A stretch of 64,000 bases of DNA from Micromonospora sp. WMMD1128 (GTDB taxonomy: Bacteria; Actinomycetota; Actinomycetes; Mycobacteriales; Micromonosporaceae), in contig NZ_CP114902.1 in NCBI RefSeq assembly GCF_027497235.1, forward strand, positions 992,001 through 1,056,000, in the 5' to 3' direction. A program made the position numbers and the translations under genes. The notes beneath the pieces are model-generated. The model saw nothing but the letters and a program-made list of their open reading frames with translations. It was not told the DNA's origin and did no database searches. This document shows, one piece after another, positions 1 to 9,001 of the stretch; the stretch's first letter is position 1; each line of letters starts with the position of its first letter.

Positions 1-1116
1 GTCCGGGGTGTCGAGGTTGAAGCCGGTGCCGTGGGAGATCAGGAGGTGCTGCTGCTCCAGGAGGTCGATCACCAGGCGCTCGTCGTCGTGGATCTTGTGG
101 ACCTGGGGGTCGAGGCGGGCGAAGAGGTAGAGGGCGCCGGCCGGTTTCACGCAGTCGACGCCGGGGATGTCGACGAGGGACTGCCAGGCGTGGTCACGTT
201 GCTCCAGCAGGCGGCCTCCGGCACGGGTCAGCTCCTCGATGCTCTGGTAGCCGCCGAGCGCGGTCTGGATGGCGTGCTGGGCGGGCACGTTCGGGCAGAC
301 GCGCATGTTGGCGAGCAGTTGCAGCCCGTCCAGGTAGTCCGAGTCGCCGCCGCTGAAGCCGCTTGTGGCGAGCCAGCCGGAGCGGAAGCCCGCGGCCCGG
401 TAGACCTTGGACAGGCCACCCATGCTGACCACTGGCACGTCCGGCGCGAGCGCGGCGAGCGTGTGGTGCGTCGCGCCTTCGTACACGATCTTGTCGTAGA
501 TCTCGTCGGCGAAGATCAGCAGATCGTGCTTGCGGGCCAGCTCGATCATGCCGAGCAGCACCTCCCGGGAGTACACCGCGCCGGTCGGGTTGTTCGGGTT
601 GATCACCACGAGCGCGCGGGTGCGGTCGGTGATCCGCGACGCCATGTGCTCCAGGTCCGGCGCCCAGTCCGCGCTCTCGTCACACCGGTAGTGCACCGCG
701 CGACCGCTGCACAGGTTCACCGCGCCGGTCCAGAGCGGGTAGTCCGGACTCGGCACCAGCACCTCGTCGCCGGTGTCCAGCAGCGCCTGGAGCACCATCA
801 CGATCAGCTCGGAGACCCCGTTGCCGAGCAGCACGTCGTCCGGCTGCACGTCGGGCACCCCGAGAGTCTGGTAGTGCTGGGCCACCGCGACGCGGGCGGA
901 ATAGATGCCGCGCGCGTCGCTGTACCCCTGCGCGGCCACGATGTTCTGCACGACGTCGGCGACGATCGGCTCCGGCGTGGCCAGCCCCCATGGCGCCGGG
1001 TTGCCCAGGTTCAGCTTGAGGATCCGGTGCCCGGCCGCCTCCAGCTCCTGCGCCCGGCGCAGCACCGGGCCGCGGATGTCGTACCGGACACTCTTCAGCC
1101 GCTGCGCCTGCCGCAT
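1..1116 (-). CDS. PLP-dependent aminotransferase, AlaA-like (C-terminus beyond window)
   Basis: Class I/II fold-type I aminotransferase; 372 codons are visible from an ATG at 1116 and the frame is still open at base 1. The protein starts MRQAQRLKSVRYDIRGPV and contains NLGNPAPWG, the NPNNPTG substrate-loop motif, FADEIYDK and a GGLSKVYRAAGFRSGW segment that holds the PLP lysine. This pattern is typical of glutamate-pyruvate aminotransferases of the AlaA type (alanine made from pyruvate and glutamate, cytoplasmic). The substrate is inferred from family resemblance only. It is transcribed away from cobD and shares no operon with it. Confidence 0.9.
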   Translation of the reverse strand, partial: MRQAQRLKSVRYDIRGPVLRRAQELEAAGHRILKLNLGNPAPWGLATPEPIVADVVQNIVAAQGYSDARGIYSARVAVAQHYQTLGVPDVQPDDVLLGNGVSELIVMVLQALLDTGDEVLVPSPDYPLWTGAVNLCSGRAVHYRCDESADWAPDLEHMASRITDRTRALVVINPNNPTGAVYSREVLLGMIELARKHDLLIFADEIYDKIVYEGATHHTLAALAPDVPVVSMGGLSKVYRAAGFRSGWLATSGFSGGDSDYLDGLQLLANMRVCPNVPAQHAIQTALGGYQSIEELTRAGGRLLEQRDHAWQSLVDIPGVDCVKPAGALYLFARLDPQVHKIHDDERLVIDLLEQQHLLISHGTGFNLDTPD

Positions 1117-1286
1117 CGGACCCCCTCCACCAAACGCCGTGTTCCGATGCTCGATGCTAGGGCGTTGTGGTCGCAGGTTCGCCGGGTGTGACCAGTCACG
1201 CGACCGTGGCGACTAGCCGCCGATGGTTTTGTCCCCGTATGTCGCCGGGCCTGGCGAACGCTCGTGGTCAACCCGCTGGCGACGAT

Positions 1287-1369
1287 GCAAGGTCGACTCC
1301 ACTTCGGCGAGGTGGTGGCATCGGTGGGGCGTTGATCCCGCCACCTCGGCGAGATGGAGTGGATCTTGC
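1287..1369. repeat. Long imperfect inverted repeat, MITE-like
   Basis: Arms 1287-1318 and 1338-1369 pair with about 26 of 32 positions matching, around a 19-base centre, so the segment can fold into one long hairpin. It lies between the aminotransferase start and a small gene whose family normally has a longer N-terminus. It may be a short dispersed element that disrupted that gene's 5' end; that is inference. Confidence 0.6.
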
Positions 1370-1387
1370 GGCGATCTCCGGCTCCAG

Positions 1388-1603
1388 GTGACGTGTCCGG
1401 GCGCGCCGGCGCGGGCCGCGCTGCTGCGGGAGTACGAGGGAGACATGGTCGGGCTGGCGGTCTACCTGGCGGTGCTGCTGCACGACGCGGTCGGTGATCT
1501 CTACCGGCTCAACCCGAACGAGATGCCGGAACCCGCCGTCCTCTGGGACCGCTTCCTGGCGTGGCTCGACCGTTCCCGCCGCGGCGCGGACGGACCGCCG
1601 TGA
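1388..1603 (+). CDS. Small conserved protein, possibly 5'-truncated
   Basis: A GTG at 1388 opens a 71-residue frame beginning VTCPGAPARAALLREYEGD and containing VYLAVLLHDAVGDLYRLNP and a C-terminal FLAWLDRSRR. It resembles the C-terminal part of small actinobacterial proteins often labelled flavin reductase-like, which usually begin with a Cys-x-x-Cys then Trp-Pro-Cys segment. Here only one Cys-Pro is left and the sequence upstream is a hairpin repeat. The Shine-Dalgarno is weak, so it may be a remnant. Function unknown. It ends 42 bases before cobD. Confidence 0.5.
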   Translation: MTCPGAPARAALLREYEGDMVGLAVYLAVLLHDAVGDLYRLNPNEMPEPAVLWDRFLAWLDRSRRGADGPP

Positions 1604-1645
1604 ACCACCGGTACGGCTAGGCTGGCCGGCCGGAGGTGGTGACGG

Positions 1646-2800
1646 GTGCGGCAGGCGACCGCCATGGCGAACGCGACCGGGCTGGTGGCGGGCTACGCGC
1701 TCGACGCGCTGCTCGGCGACCCGCGCAGGTGGCATCCGGTGGCCGGGTTCGGGCGCGCGGCAGGTGCCCTGGAGCGGCGGATCTACCGTCCCGACCGGGC
1801 GGCGGGCGTCGCGTTCACCGCGCTCGCAGTCGGTGCGCCGGTGCTGCTCGGGGCCGCCGCCGCGCGTGCCACCCGGCGTCATCCGGTGGCCCGGGTCGCG
1901 CTTGTGGCCGCCGGCACCTGGACCGTGCTGGGCGGGCGCACGCTGCGGCACGAGTCCCGGGTGATGGGGCGGGCGCTGCGCCGGGCCGACCTGCCCGCCG
2001 CCCGGGCGCGCCTCGGTCACCTCTGCGGGCGGGACCCGTCCGCGCTCGACGAACCCGAGCTGGCCCGGGCCACCGTCGAGTCGGTCGCCGAGAACACCTC
2101 CGACGCGGTGGTCGCGCCGCTGCTCTGGGGCGCGGTCGCCGGGCTTCCGGGCCTGCTCGGCTACCGGGCGGCGAACACGCTCGACGCCATGGTCGGGCAC
2201 CGCTCACCCCGGTACGCGCGGTTCGGCACCCCGGCCGCCCGGCTGGACGACCTGCTGAACCTGGTGCCGTCCCGGTTGACCGGGCTGCTCACCGTGGCCG
2301 TCGCGCCGGTGGCGCACGGGGACCGGGCCGCGGCCTGGCACGTGTGGCGGCGGGACCGGGCCGACCACCCGAGCCCGAACGCCGGGCAGTGCGAGGCGGC
2401 GATGGCCGGCGCGCTGGGCGTGCGGCTGGGCGGGCGCAACGTCTACTTCGGCCGGTCCGAGACGCGGCCGTACCTCGGTGACGGGCCCCGGCCGGAGGCG
2501 CGGCACCTGAAGCGGGCGGCGCGGATCTCCGGCGCGGTGGGCCTGGCCGCGCTCGGCCTGGCCGCGCTCTATCCAGTCACCGTGGGCCGGCTGGCCGGCG
2601 CCGCCGCCCGCGGCGGGCTGCGCCCGCTCGCCCGCGGCGGGCTGCGCCCGCTCGCCCGTGCCGGCTGGGCCGCGTCCGGCGACGCCGGGTCGGGCCGTGC
2701 CGGGCTGCGTCCGCTCGCCCGCGGCGGCTGGGCCGCGTCCGGCGACGCCGGGTCGGGCCGCGTCGGAGGGCGGCCGGAGCGTCGGGGGAGCGGGCGGTGA
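1646..2800 (+). CDS. cobD: CobD/CbiB adenosylcobinamide-phosphate synthase
   Basis: Membrane protein that attaches the aminopropanol (phosphate) arm to adenosylcobyric acid in B12 biosynthesis. GTG start; 384 aa, longer than the usual 310-330. Family landmarks are the N-terminal [18 protein letters not shown], the segment [18 protein letters not shown], and [19 protein letters not shown]. Several hydrophobic stretches are membrane segments. The last 60 or so residues are an extra Gly/Arg/Pro-rich tail built of repeats (GLRPLAR and [12 protein letters not shown] units) with no place in the family fold. Its stop overlaps the cobQ start by 4 nt (GTGA), so the two are translationally coupled. Confidence 0.93.
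   Translation: MRQATAMANATGLVAGYALDALLGDPRRWHPVAGFGRAAGALERRIYRPDRAAGVAFTALAVGAPVLLGAAAARATRRHPVARVALVAAGTWTVLGGRTLRHESRVMGRALRRADLPAARARLGHLCGRDPSALDEPELARATVESVAENTSDAVVAPLLWGAVAGLPGLLGYRAANTLDAMVGHRSPRYARFGTPAARLDDLLNLVPSRLTGLLTVAVAPVAHGDRAAAWHVWRRDRADHPSPNAGQCEAAMAGALGVRLGGRNVYFGRSETRPYLGDGPRPEARHLKRAARISGAVGLAALGLAALYPVTVGRLAGAAARGGLRPLARGGLRPLARAGWAASGDAGSGRAGLRPLARGGWAASGDAGSGRVGGRPERRGSGR
2605..2775. repeat. GC-rich tandem repeats encoding the CobD tail
   Basis: Degenerate tandem copies encode GLRPLAR three times and [12 protein letters not shown] twice, as a composite unit of about 20 residues. The copies differ by only a few bases, so they are recent duplications at the 3' end of the gene. 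Confidence 0.75.
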
Positions 2801-4341
2801 GCGGGGGACTGCTTGTCGCCGGCACCACCTCGGACGCCGGCAAGAGCGTGCTCACCGCCGGCATCTGCCGCTGGCTGCGCCGCCGGGGCGTCCGGGTCGC
2901 CCCGTTCAAGGCGCAGAACATGTCGAACAACTCGGCCGTGGTGGTCGGCCCGGACGGTCGGGGCGGCGAGCTGGGCCGGGCGCAGGCGATGCAGGCCGCC
3001 GCCGCCGGGCTCGCCCCGGACCTGCGGTTCAACCCGGTGCTGCTCAAGCCGGGCAGCGACCTCGCCAGCCAGGTGGTGCTGCTCGGCGAGGCGGTCGACA
3101 CGGTCACCGCCGGCAACTACCACGCGCTGCGACCCCGGCTGGCCGCCACCGCGTACGCGGCGCTGGCCGAGCTGCGCGCCGAGTACGAGGTGGTGATCTG
3201 CGAGGGCGCGGGCAGCCCGGCGGAGATCAACCTGCGGGCCGGCGACTACGTGAACCTGGGGCTGGCCCGGCAGGCGGGGCTGCCCACGATCGTGGTCGGT
3301 GACATCGACCGGGGCGGCGTGTTCGCCTCGATGTTCGGCACCGTGGCGCTGCTCGACGCGGCCGACCAGGCGCTCGTCGCCGGGTTTGTGATCAACAAGT
3401 TCCGCGGTGACCTCGGGTTGCTGCGGCCCGGGCTGGACATGCTGCGTCAGGTCACCGGCCGCCCCACGTACGGGGTGCTGCCCTGGGCGCTGGACCTGTG
3501 GCTGGACGCGGAGGACTCACTCGCGTACGGGCGGGTGCTCGGCCGACCGGCGGCGCCGCGCGGCACCGACTGGCTCGACGTGGCGGTGGTCCGGCTGCCC
3601 CGGATCAGCAACGCCACCGACGTCGAGGCGCTGGCCACCGAGCCCGGCGTGCGGGTCCGGCTGACCGTCGAGCCGGCCGAGCTGGCCGCCGCCGACCTGG
3701 TGGTGCTCCCCGGCTCCAAGTCGACAGTCGCCGACCTGGCCTGGCTGCGGGAGACCGGACTGGCCGACGCGGTGCGGACGCACGCCGCCGCCGGTCGCCC
3801 GCTGCTCGGCATCTGCGGCGGGTTCCAGATGCTCGGTCGGGCGATCCACGACCCGGTGGAGAGCCGCCGGGGCAGCGTCCCCGGCCTCGGGCTGCTGCCC
3901 GTCGAGGTCACGTTCGACAGGCGCAAGACGGTCCGCCGGGCCGAGGGCACGGCGGCCGGCGACGCGGACGTGCCTGTGCACGGGTACGAGATCCACCACG
4001 GTCGGGTCTCCGCCGCCGACCCGGGCCTGCCGCCGCTGCTGCGGTATGCCGACGGCGCCGGCGAGGGCGCCCGGCTCGGCACGGTGTACGGGACGCACTG
4101 GCACGGCGCCTTCTCCTCCGACGCGTTCCGTCGGCGGTTCCTCACCGAGGTCGCCGGCGCGGCCGGGCGGACCGGTTTCAAGGTCGCGCCGGACACGTCG
4201 TTCGCGGCGGCCCGGGAGCGGACGCTCGACCTGCTCGGCGACCTGGTGGAGGAACACCTCGACACCGACGCGCTGTGGCGGCTGATCGAGTCCGGCCCGC
4301 CACCCGGCCTGCCGTTCGTGCCACCCGGCGCACCCGGCTGA
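2797..4341 (+). CDS. cobQ: Cobyric acid synthase CobQ/CbiP
   Basis: ATP- and glutamine-dependent amidation of the b, d, e and g side chains of adenosylcobyrinate a,c-diamide. 514 aa, normal length. The N-terminal P-loop-like synthetase domain begins [18 protein letters not shown] and continues FKAQNMSNN and [12 protein letters not shown]. The C-terminal class I glutaminase domain keeps its nucleophile in [12 protein letters not shown] (Cys340) and histidine in GTHWHG (His434/436). It starts with GTG inside the cobD stop codon region. Both domains are intact, unlike the CobB-like homologue at 10.0 kb. Confidence 0.95.
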   Translation: MSGGLLVAGTTSDAGKSVLTAGICRWLRRRGVRVAPFKAQNMSNNSAVVVGPDGRGGELGRAQAMQAAAAGLAPDLRFNPVLLKPGSDLASQVVLLGEAVDTVTAGNYHALRPRLAATAYAALAELRAEYEVVICEGAGSPAEINLRAGDYVNLGLARQAGLPTIVVGDIDRGGVFASMFGTVALLDAADQALVAGFVINKFRGDLGLLRPGLDMLRQVTGRPTYGVLPWALDLWLDAEDSLAYGRVLGRPAAPRGTDWLDVAVVRLPRISNATDVEALATEPGVRVRLTVEPAELAAADLVVLPGSKSTVADLAWLRETGLADAVRTHAAAGRPLLGICGGFQMLGRAIHDPVESRRGSVPGLGLLPVEVTFDRRKTVRRAEGTAAGDADVPVHGYEIHHGRVSAADPGLPPLLRYADGAGEGARLGTVYGTHWHGAFSSDAFRRRFLTEVAGAAGRTGFKVAPDTSFAAARERTLDLLGDLVEEHLDTDALWRLIESGPPPGLPFVPPGAPG

Positions 4342-4345
4342 GGGG

Positions 4346-4747
4346 TCAGGGCCGCACGTCGGCCGGGCGGTCGGACATCGGCAGCCCCGCTTCCCGCCAG
4401 CCCTGCACGCCGCCGATCATGTCGGTGGCGTGGCGCAGGCCGAGCGTCTGGAGGCTGGCGGCGGCCAGGCTGGAGCTGTAGCCCTGCCGGCACACCACCA
4501 CGATCTCCCGGTCGTACCCGGTCGCCTCCGGGATGCGCCACGCGCTCGCCGGGTCGAGCCGCCACTCCAGCACCGTGCGGTCGATGACGATCGCGCCGGG
4601 CAGCTCACCCTCCTCGCGACGCTGCGTCTCGGTGCGCGTGTCGATCAGCAGCGCGCCGCCGCGTACCGCCTCGACCGTCTCGTGTGGAGTGAGCCGGCGG
4701 AGACCGGCGCGGGCCTGTTCCAGAAGGGCGTCGACGCCCGGACACAT
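4346..4747 (-). CDS. Single-domain rhodanese-like protein
   Basis: 133-aa cytoplasmic rhodanese. The active-site loop is VVVCRQGYSS with the sulfur-accepting cysteine at residue 86, preceded by the conserved LLIDTRTETQRREEGELPGA and followed by IGGVQGWREAGLP. The start is the ATG at 4747 giving MCPGVDALL; a GTG one codon upstream is also possible. Such proteins carry persulfide sulfur, but the acceptor cannot be read from sequence. It is convergent with cobQ (4 bases between stops) and divergent from the kinase at 4859. Confidence 0.88.
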   Translation of the reverse strand: MCPGVDALLEQARAGLRRLTPHETVEAVRGGALLIDTRTETQRREEGELPGAIVIDRTVLEWRLDPASAWRIPEATGYDREIVVVCRQGYSSSLAAASLQTLGLRHATDMIGGVQGWREAGLPMSDRPADVRP

Positions 4748-4858
4748 CACGTCATGGAGCACCCCCAGATCATGCCCGCGGCACCGCCACGTCGCCTGGC
4801 GAAACGGCCCGCCCGGGTCGCAGGATCCAGCGGACGGGGGAACGTTAACGTCGGTCGG

Positions 4859-5542
4859 GTGAACGTGGCGGTGGTCGAGGCGTACACCGGGTTGGCCCGC
4901 CGGGTGCTGGCCGGGCCGGCACGGTTGGGGCGTACCCGACTGGTGGCGGTCGACGGGCCGAGCGGCGCGGGCAAGAGCGTGTTCGCGACGCGCCTCGCGG
5001 ACGCGCTCGCGGCGGTGCCGGGCGGCGGCCGGCCGCCGCTGGTCCGCACCGACGACCTGCTCGACGGCTGGGACGACCAGCTCACGTTCTGGGACCGCCT
5101 GGAGGAGTGGGTGCTCGGGCCGGTGCGCGCCGGCCGGGCGGGCGGCTACCGCCGGTACAGCTGGGTCCGCCGCCGCTTCGCCGACCGGGTGGTGCCGGTG
5201 CCGGCCGCGCCGGTGCTGATCGTCGAGGGGGTGAGCGCGGCGCGCGCCGCCATACGCCCGGAGCTGACGCTTGCCGTGCTGGTCACCGCGCCGGCCGGGC
5301 TGCGGCTGTCCCGGGCGCTGGCCCGCGACGGCGCGCGGATCCTGCCCGAGCTGCGCCGCTGGCACGCCGGGGAGCGGGCGCACTTCGCCGCCGACGGTAC
5401 GCGGGCCGCGGTGGACCTGGTCGTCGACGGCGCCCCCGACGTGCCGCACGATCCGGACCGCTACTACGTGCGGGCCGGGCGGCGACCGGGCTCGGACGGC
5501 GTGGCCGGGCGGCGACCGGGCTCGGACGGTGTGGCCGGGTAA
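4859..5542 (+). CDS. P-loop nucleoside kinase-like protein (uridine kinase family)
   Basis: 227 aa from a GTG at 4859 (a second GTG lies two codons on). A Walker A loop GPSGAGKS sits at residues 33-40, then a TDD motif, and VLIVEGVSAAR in the position of Walker B/acceptor loop, as in actinobacterial uridine kinase-like ATPases. Substrate not established. The C-terminus ends in two copies of a GRRPGSDGVA unit encoded by a near-perfect direct repeat at about 5482-5540, outside the kinase fold. It is followed 21 bases later by the M20 peptidase gene on the same strand. Confidence 0.78.
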   Translation: MNVAVVEAYTGLARRVLAGPARLGRTRLVAVDGPSGAGKSVFATRLADALAAVPGGGRPPLVRTDDLLDGWDDQLTFWDRLEEWVLGPVRAGRAGGYRRYSWVRRRFADRVVPVPAAPVLIVEGVSAARAAIRPELTLAVLVTAPAGLRLSRALARDGARILPELRRWHAGERAHFAADGTRAAVDLVVDGAPDVPHDPDRYYVRAGRRPGSDGVAGRRPGSDGVAG

Positions 5543-5563
5543 GGCCGGCATACGATTCCGGTC

Positions 5564-6916
5564 ATGACCACTCCGATCATCTCCGAGTCCGAGGTACGGG
5601 CCGCCGTCGCGCGCGAACTACCAGGTGTCCGTGCCGACCTGGAGCGACTCGTCCGCATCCCGGGCATCGCCTTCGAGGGCTTCGACCACTCGCACGTGGA
5701 GCGCTCCGCCGAGGCGGTGGCGGAGCTGCTGCGCGGCTGCGGCCTGGACACCCGGATCGTCCGCTCCGGCGGCCAGCCGGCGGTGATCGGGACGAAGGCG
5801 GCCCCGGCCGGCGCGCCCACCGTGCTGCTCTACGCCCACCACGACGTGCAGCCGGTCGGCGACCTGGCGCTGTGGGAGTCCGACCCGTTCGAGCCGGTGG
5901 AGCGCGACGGCCGCCTCTACGGCCGGGGCGCGGCCGACGACAAGGCCGGCATCATGGCGCACGTGGCCGCGTTGCGGGCGTACGGCGACCGGCTGCCGGT
6001 CGGCGTGGTGCTGTTCGTCGAGGGCGAGGAGGAGTACGGCTCGGACTCGCTGGAGCGGCTGCTCGCCGAGCACCGTGACGACCTGGCCTCGGACGTCATC
6101 GTGATCGCCGACTCCACCAACTGGGACGTCGGGGTCCCGGCGCTGACCACCTCGCTGCGCGGCATCGTGAACTGCTTCGTGGAGGTGCGCACGCTCGACC
6201 ACGCGGTGCACAGCGGCATGTTCGGCGGCGCAGTGCCGGACGCGCTCACCGCGCTGGTGCGGCTGCTCGGCACGCTGCACGACGACGCCGGTGACGTGGC
6301 GGTGGACGGGCTGGCCGGGCGCGCGGGTGCGAGCGTCGACTACCCGGAGGACCGGTTCCGCGCGGAGGCCGGCCTGGTCGACGGCGCGCGGCTGTTCGGC
6401 ACCGGCCGGATCACCGACCGGCTCTGGACCAAGCCGGCGCTGGCGATCCTCGGCATCGACGCGCCGGCCACCGGGGAGGCGCCGAACGCGCTGGTCCCGG
6501 CCGCGAAGGCGAAGCTGAGCGTACGGCTGGCGCCGGGCGACGACCCGAAGAAGGCGTACGCCGCGCTCACCGCCCACCTGGAGCGGAACGCGCCGTGGGG
6601 CGCGCAGGTGACGGTGACGTTCGAGCACGACGGCGCGCCCTGCGTGATCGACGCCGGCGGGCCGATGTTCGACGCGGCGCGGGCGGCGTTCCGGGCCGCG
6701 TGGGACGGCACCGACCCGGTCGACATCGGGGTGGGCGGCTCGATCCCGTTCATCGCCACGTTCCAGGAGATGTTCCCGCAGGCGGCGATCCTGGTGACCG
6801 GCGTGGAGGACCCGCACGCCCGGGCGCACGGGCCGAACGAGAGCCTGCACCTGGGCGAGTTCGCCCGGGTCTGCCTGGCCGAGGCGTTGCTGCTGGCCAA
6901 GGTGGCGGAGGTGTAA
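5564..6916 (+). CDS. M20-family metallopeptidase (dipeptidase)
   Basis: 450-aa di-zinc peptidase, probably a cytoplasmic dipeptidase. Metal and catalytic motifs are in order: LLYAHHDVQP (His92, Asp94), YGRGAADDKAG (Asp125 bridging), FVEGEEEYGS (catalytic and ligand glutamates near 155-157), and a C-terminal AHGPNES carrying the last histidine. A dimerisation lid domain lies between (about residues 190-310). The start is an ATG after a good spacing from the kinase. The last Val codon and the TAA stop are the first six bases of the 56-bp element that follows. Confidence 0.92.
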   Translation: MTTPIISESEVRAAVARELPGVRADLERLVRIPGIAFEGFDHSHVERSAEAVAELLRGCGLDTRIVRSGGQPAVIGTKAAPAGAPTVLLYAHHDVQPVGDLALWESDPFEPVERDGRLYGRGAADDKAGIMAHVAALRAYGDRLPVGVVLFVEGEEEYGSDSLERLLAEHRDDLASDVIVIADSTNWDVGVPALTTSLRGIVNCFVEVRTLDHAVHSGMFGGAVPDALTALVRLLGTLHDDAGDVAVDGLAGRAGASVDYPEDRFRAEAGLVDGARLFGTGRITDRLWTKPALAILGIDAPATGEAPNALVPAAKAKLSVRLAPGDDPKKAYAALTAHLERNAPWGAQVTVTFEHDGAPCVIDAGGPMFDAARAAFRAAWDGTDPVDIGVGGSIPFIATFQEMFPQAAILVTGVEDPHARAHGPNESLHLGEFARVCLAEALLLAKVAEV

Positions 6917-6966
6917 GGCGGGGGCCCCGCTTAACGCATTCTGCATAGGCGGGGGCCCCGCTTAAC
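6911..6966 (+). repeat. 56-bp GGGGCCCC/CTTAAC element, copy A
   Basis: Two half-units with GGGGGCCCCGCTTAAC lie 31 bases apart, preceded by GTGTAAGG. The element is exactly 56 bases, like copies at 16455, 31227, 50015 and 50507. Here it begins with GTG TAA, providing the final codon and stop of the M20 peptidase gene. Each half can form a small hairpin around GGGGCCCC. Confidence 0.85.
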
Positions 6967-7063
6967 GTCCGACACCGACACGTGAGGTGTCAGAACCGTA
7001 ACTTCGGGATGGATGTCGGAGTTTGCGGTGTGTCGCCTGGCCGGGTGTTATAGCCTTTCGAAC

Positions 7064-7270
7064 ATGCGTACGAACGACGAGATGGCGCGGCTCCAGGCCG
7101 CCGTCCGTGCTCTGGGGGACGTCGACGTCTCCGCGTGGCCCGAGGCCACGCTCAAGGAACAGCTCGGTGAGCTCTCGGCCACGCTGGTCACGCTCGACGC
7201 GCTGCTCACCCGGGTCGCCGAGGGGGTGCGCGGGCGCGGCCTGCGGGTCGAGGAGCCGGTCTCGGCCTGA
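7064..7270 (+). CDS. Small helical hypothetical protein
   Basis: 68-aa protein from ATG 7064, sequence MRTNDEMARLQAAVRALG... with regularly spaced leucines and alternating charge, probably one helical hairpin or coiled coil. It contains WPEATLKEQLGELSATLVTLDALLTRVAEGVR. It loosely recalls the N-terminal region of DUF222/HNH (13E12-type) proteins but has no nuclease part. Function unknown. It is followed by a strong palindrome that may end its transcript. Confidence 0.55.
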   Translation: MRTNDEMARLQAAVRALGDVDVSAWPEATLKEQLGELSATLVTLDALLTRVAEGVRGRGLRVEEPVSA

Positions 7271-7286
7271 CCGGCCGGGACCGCCA

Positions 7287-7338
7287 GAGATCTTGGTACG
7301 AAAGTGCCCCAGGAGGGGCCGTTTCGTACCAAGATCTC
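7287..7338. repeat. 52-bp perfect palindrome (dispersed family), possible terminator
   Basis: Arms 7287-7303 and 7322-7338 are perfect 17-base complements (GAGATCTTGGTACGAAA and its reverse complement), and the centre holds a second small stem GCCCC/GGGGC. A relative with the same outer GAGATCTTGG and inner GGCCCC..GGGGC lies at 53088-53139, so it is a dispersed element as well as a possible terminator for the 68-aa gene. There is no T-run. Confidence 0.8.
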
Positions 7339-7417
7339 GGCCCGACTCCACGGACCCGCACCCGCGCGGGTTGCCGGAAGCGCCCGGGTTGTCGCAGGTG
7401 ACTGGCAGGATGTGGGC

Positions 7418-9001
7418 GTGCGTTTCGCGGAGTTGGCGGCCACCTCGGCCGCGGTCGGCGCCACCGGCGGCCGGCGGGCCAAGGTGGAGCTGCTGGCCGC
7501 CGCGCTGCGCGGGCTCGACCCGACCGAGATCCCGGCCGGCGCCGGCTACCTCGCCGGTGAGCTGCGGCAGCGGCAGACCGGTGTGGGCTGGGCGGGCCTG
7601 CGTGACCTGCCCCCACCGGCGGCCGTGCCGACCCTGACCGTGGGCGCGGTCGACGCGGCGATCGACGAGATCTCCCGGGTCGCCGGTGCCGGCTCGCAGG
7701 CCCGGCGGCGGGAGCTGGTCGGCCGGCTCTTCGCCGCGGCGACCGCCGACGAGCAGCGGCTGCTGGCCGGGCTGTTCCGCGGCGAGCTGCGCCAGGGCGC
7801 CCAGGCCGGCCTGCTCGCCGAGGCGGTGGCCCGGGCCGCCGACGTGCCGGTCACGGCCGTCCGGCGGGCCCTGCTGCTCGCCGGTGACCTGCGGGCGGTG
7901 GCAAGCGCGGCGCTCACCGGTGGCGCCGCCGCGCTGGCCGGGTTCGGGCTCCAGGTGGGCCGTCCGCTCGCGCCGATGCTGGCGCAGAGCGCGCCCACTG
8001 TCGACGAGGCGCTCACCGCCACCGGCGCGCCGGCCGTGGTCGACGTCAAGCTCGACGGCATCCGCATCCAGGTGCACCGCTCCGGGGCGGACATCGCGGT
8101 CTTCACCCGCAGCCTCGACGAGATCACCGGCCGGCTGCCCGAGGTGGTGGCCGCCGTCCGCGCGCTGCCCGCCCGCGAGCTGGTGCTCGACGGCGAGGCG
8201 ATCGGGCTGGACGCCGCCGGCCGGCCGCTGCCGTTCCAGCAGACGTCGAGCCACGCGGCGCGGCGCACCACGCCCAGCACCACCGGCGGCAGCCCGGTCG
8301 CGCCCGCCGTGCTCGCCGCCGCCGAGCGGGCCGGCGAGCCGGTGCTCACGCCGTACTTCTTCGACCTGCTGCACCTCGACGGCGCCGACCTGATCGACCT
8401 GCCCGGGCGGGAGCGGTGGTCGACGCTTGCCCGCGCGGTCGACCCGGCGTTGCTCGTCGGCCGGGTGGAGGTGGCCGACGCGGCGCAGGCCGGCGCGGCG
8501 TTCGCCGCCGCGGTCGACGCCGGCCAGGAGGGCGTGGTGGTCAAGGACCCGGCCGCGCCCTACGACGCGGGGCGGCGCGGCGCGGCCTGGGTCAAGGTGA
8601 AGCCCCGGCACACGCTCGACCTGGTGGTGCTCGCCGTCGAGTGGGGCAGCGGCCGGCGTCAGGGTTGGCTGTCCAACCTGCACCTGGGCGCCCGCGACCC
8701 CGGCACCGGCGAGTTCGTCATGCTCGGCAAGACGTTCAAGGGGCTGACCGACGAGCTGTTGCGCTGGCAGACCGAGCGGTTCCTGTCGCTGGCCGTGGAG
8801 AAGGGCGACTGGGTGGTGCGGGTGCGGCCGGAGCAGGTGGTCGAGATCGCCTTCGACGGGGTGCAGACGAGCAGCCGCTACCCGGGCGGGATGGCGTTGC
8901 GCTTCGCCCGGGTGGTGCGCTATCGGGACGACAAGACCGCCGCCGAGGCGGACACCATCGACGCGGTCCGGGCGATCCACGCCGGCCGGGTCACCGGCTG
9001 A
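7418..9001 (+). CDS. ligB: ATP-dependent DNA ligase LigB
   Basis: 527 aa from GTG 7418, close to mycobacterial LigB in length and sequence. The adenylation motif I is VDVKLDGIRIQ with the nucleotidyl lysine at 211; further nucleotidyltransferase motifs are ELVLDGEAIG, EGVVVKDP and AWVKVKP. The N-terminal DNA-binding part includes GVGWAGLRDLPPP and ELRQGAQAGLL; the OB-fold C-terminus includes EWGSGRRQGWLSNLHLGARD. It seals nicks using ATP, as an accessory to NAD-dependent LigA. Its 3' end overlaps the convergent SURF1 gene by 11 bases. Confidence 0.95.
   Translation: MRFAELAATSAAVGATGGRRAKVELLAAALRGLDPTEIPAGAGYLAGELRQRQTGVGWAGLRDLPPPAAVPTLTVGAVDAAIDEISRVAGAGSQARRRELVGRLFAAATADEQRLLAGLFRGELRQGAQAGLLAEAVARAADVPVTAVRRALLLAGDLRAVASAALTGGAAALAGFGLQVGRPLAPMLAQSAPTVDEALTATGAPAVVDVKLDGIRIQVHRSGADIAVFTRSLDEITGRLPEVVAAVRALPARELVLDGEAIGLDAAGRPLPFQQTSSHAARRTTPSTTGGSPVAPAVLAAAERAGEPVLTPYFFDLLHLDGADLIDLPGRERWSTLARAVDPALLVGRVEVADAAQAGAAFAAAVDAGQEGVVVKDPAAPYDAGRRGAAWVKVKPRHTLDLVVLAVEWGSGRRQGWLSNLHLGARDPGTGEFVMLGKTFKGLTDELLRWQTERFLSLAVEKGDWVVRVRPEQVVEIAFDGVQTSSRYPGGMALRFARVVRYRDDKTAAEADTIDAVRAIHAGRVTG

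Noticed and set aside
1604..1645. Cobalamin riboswitch upstream of cobD, and likewise upstream of the CobB-like and cobC genes
   Set aside because: The leaders are short and I saw no B12-box-like sequence or long structured 5' region; a covariance search would be decisive.
6962..8980. 672-codon minus-strand frame opposite ligB
   Set aside because: No recognisable protein; ligB on the plus strand matches the LigB family over its full length.
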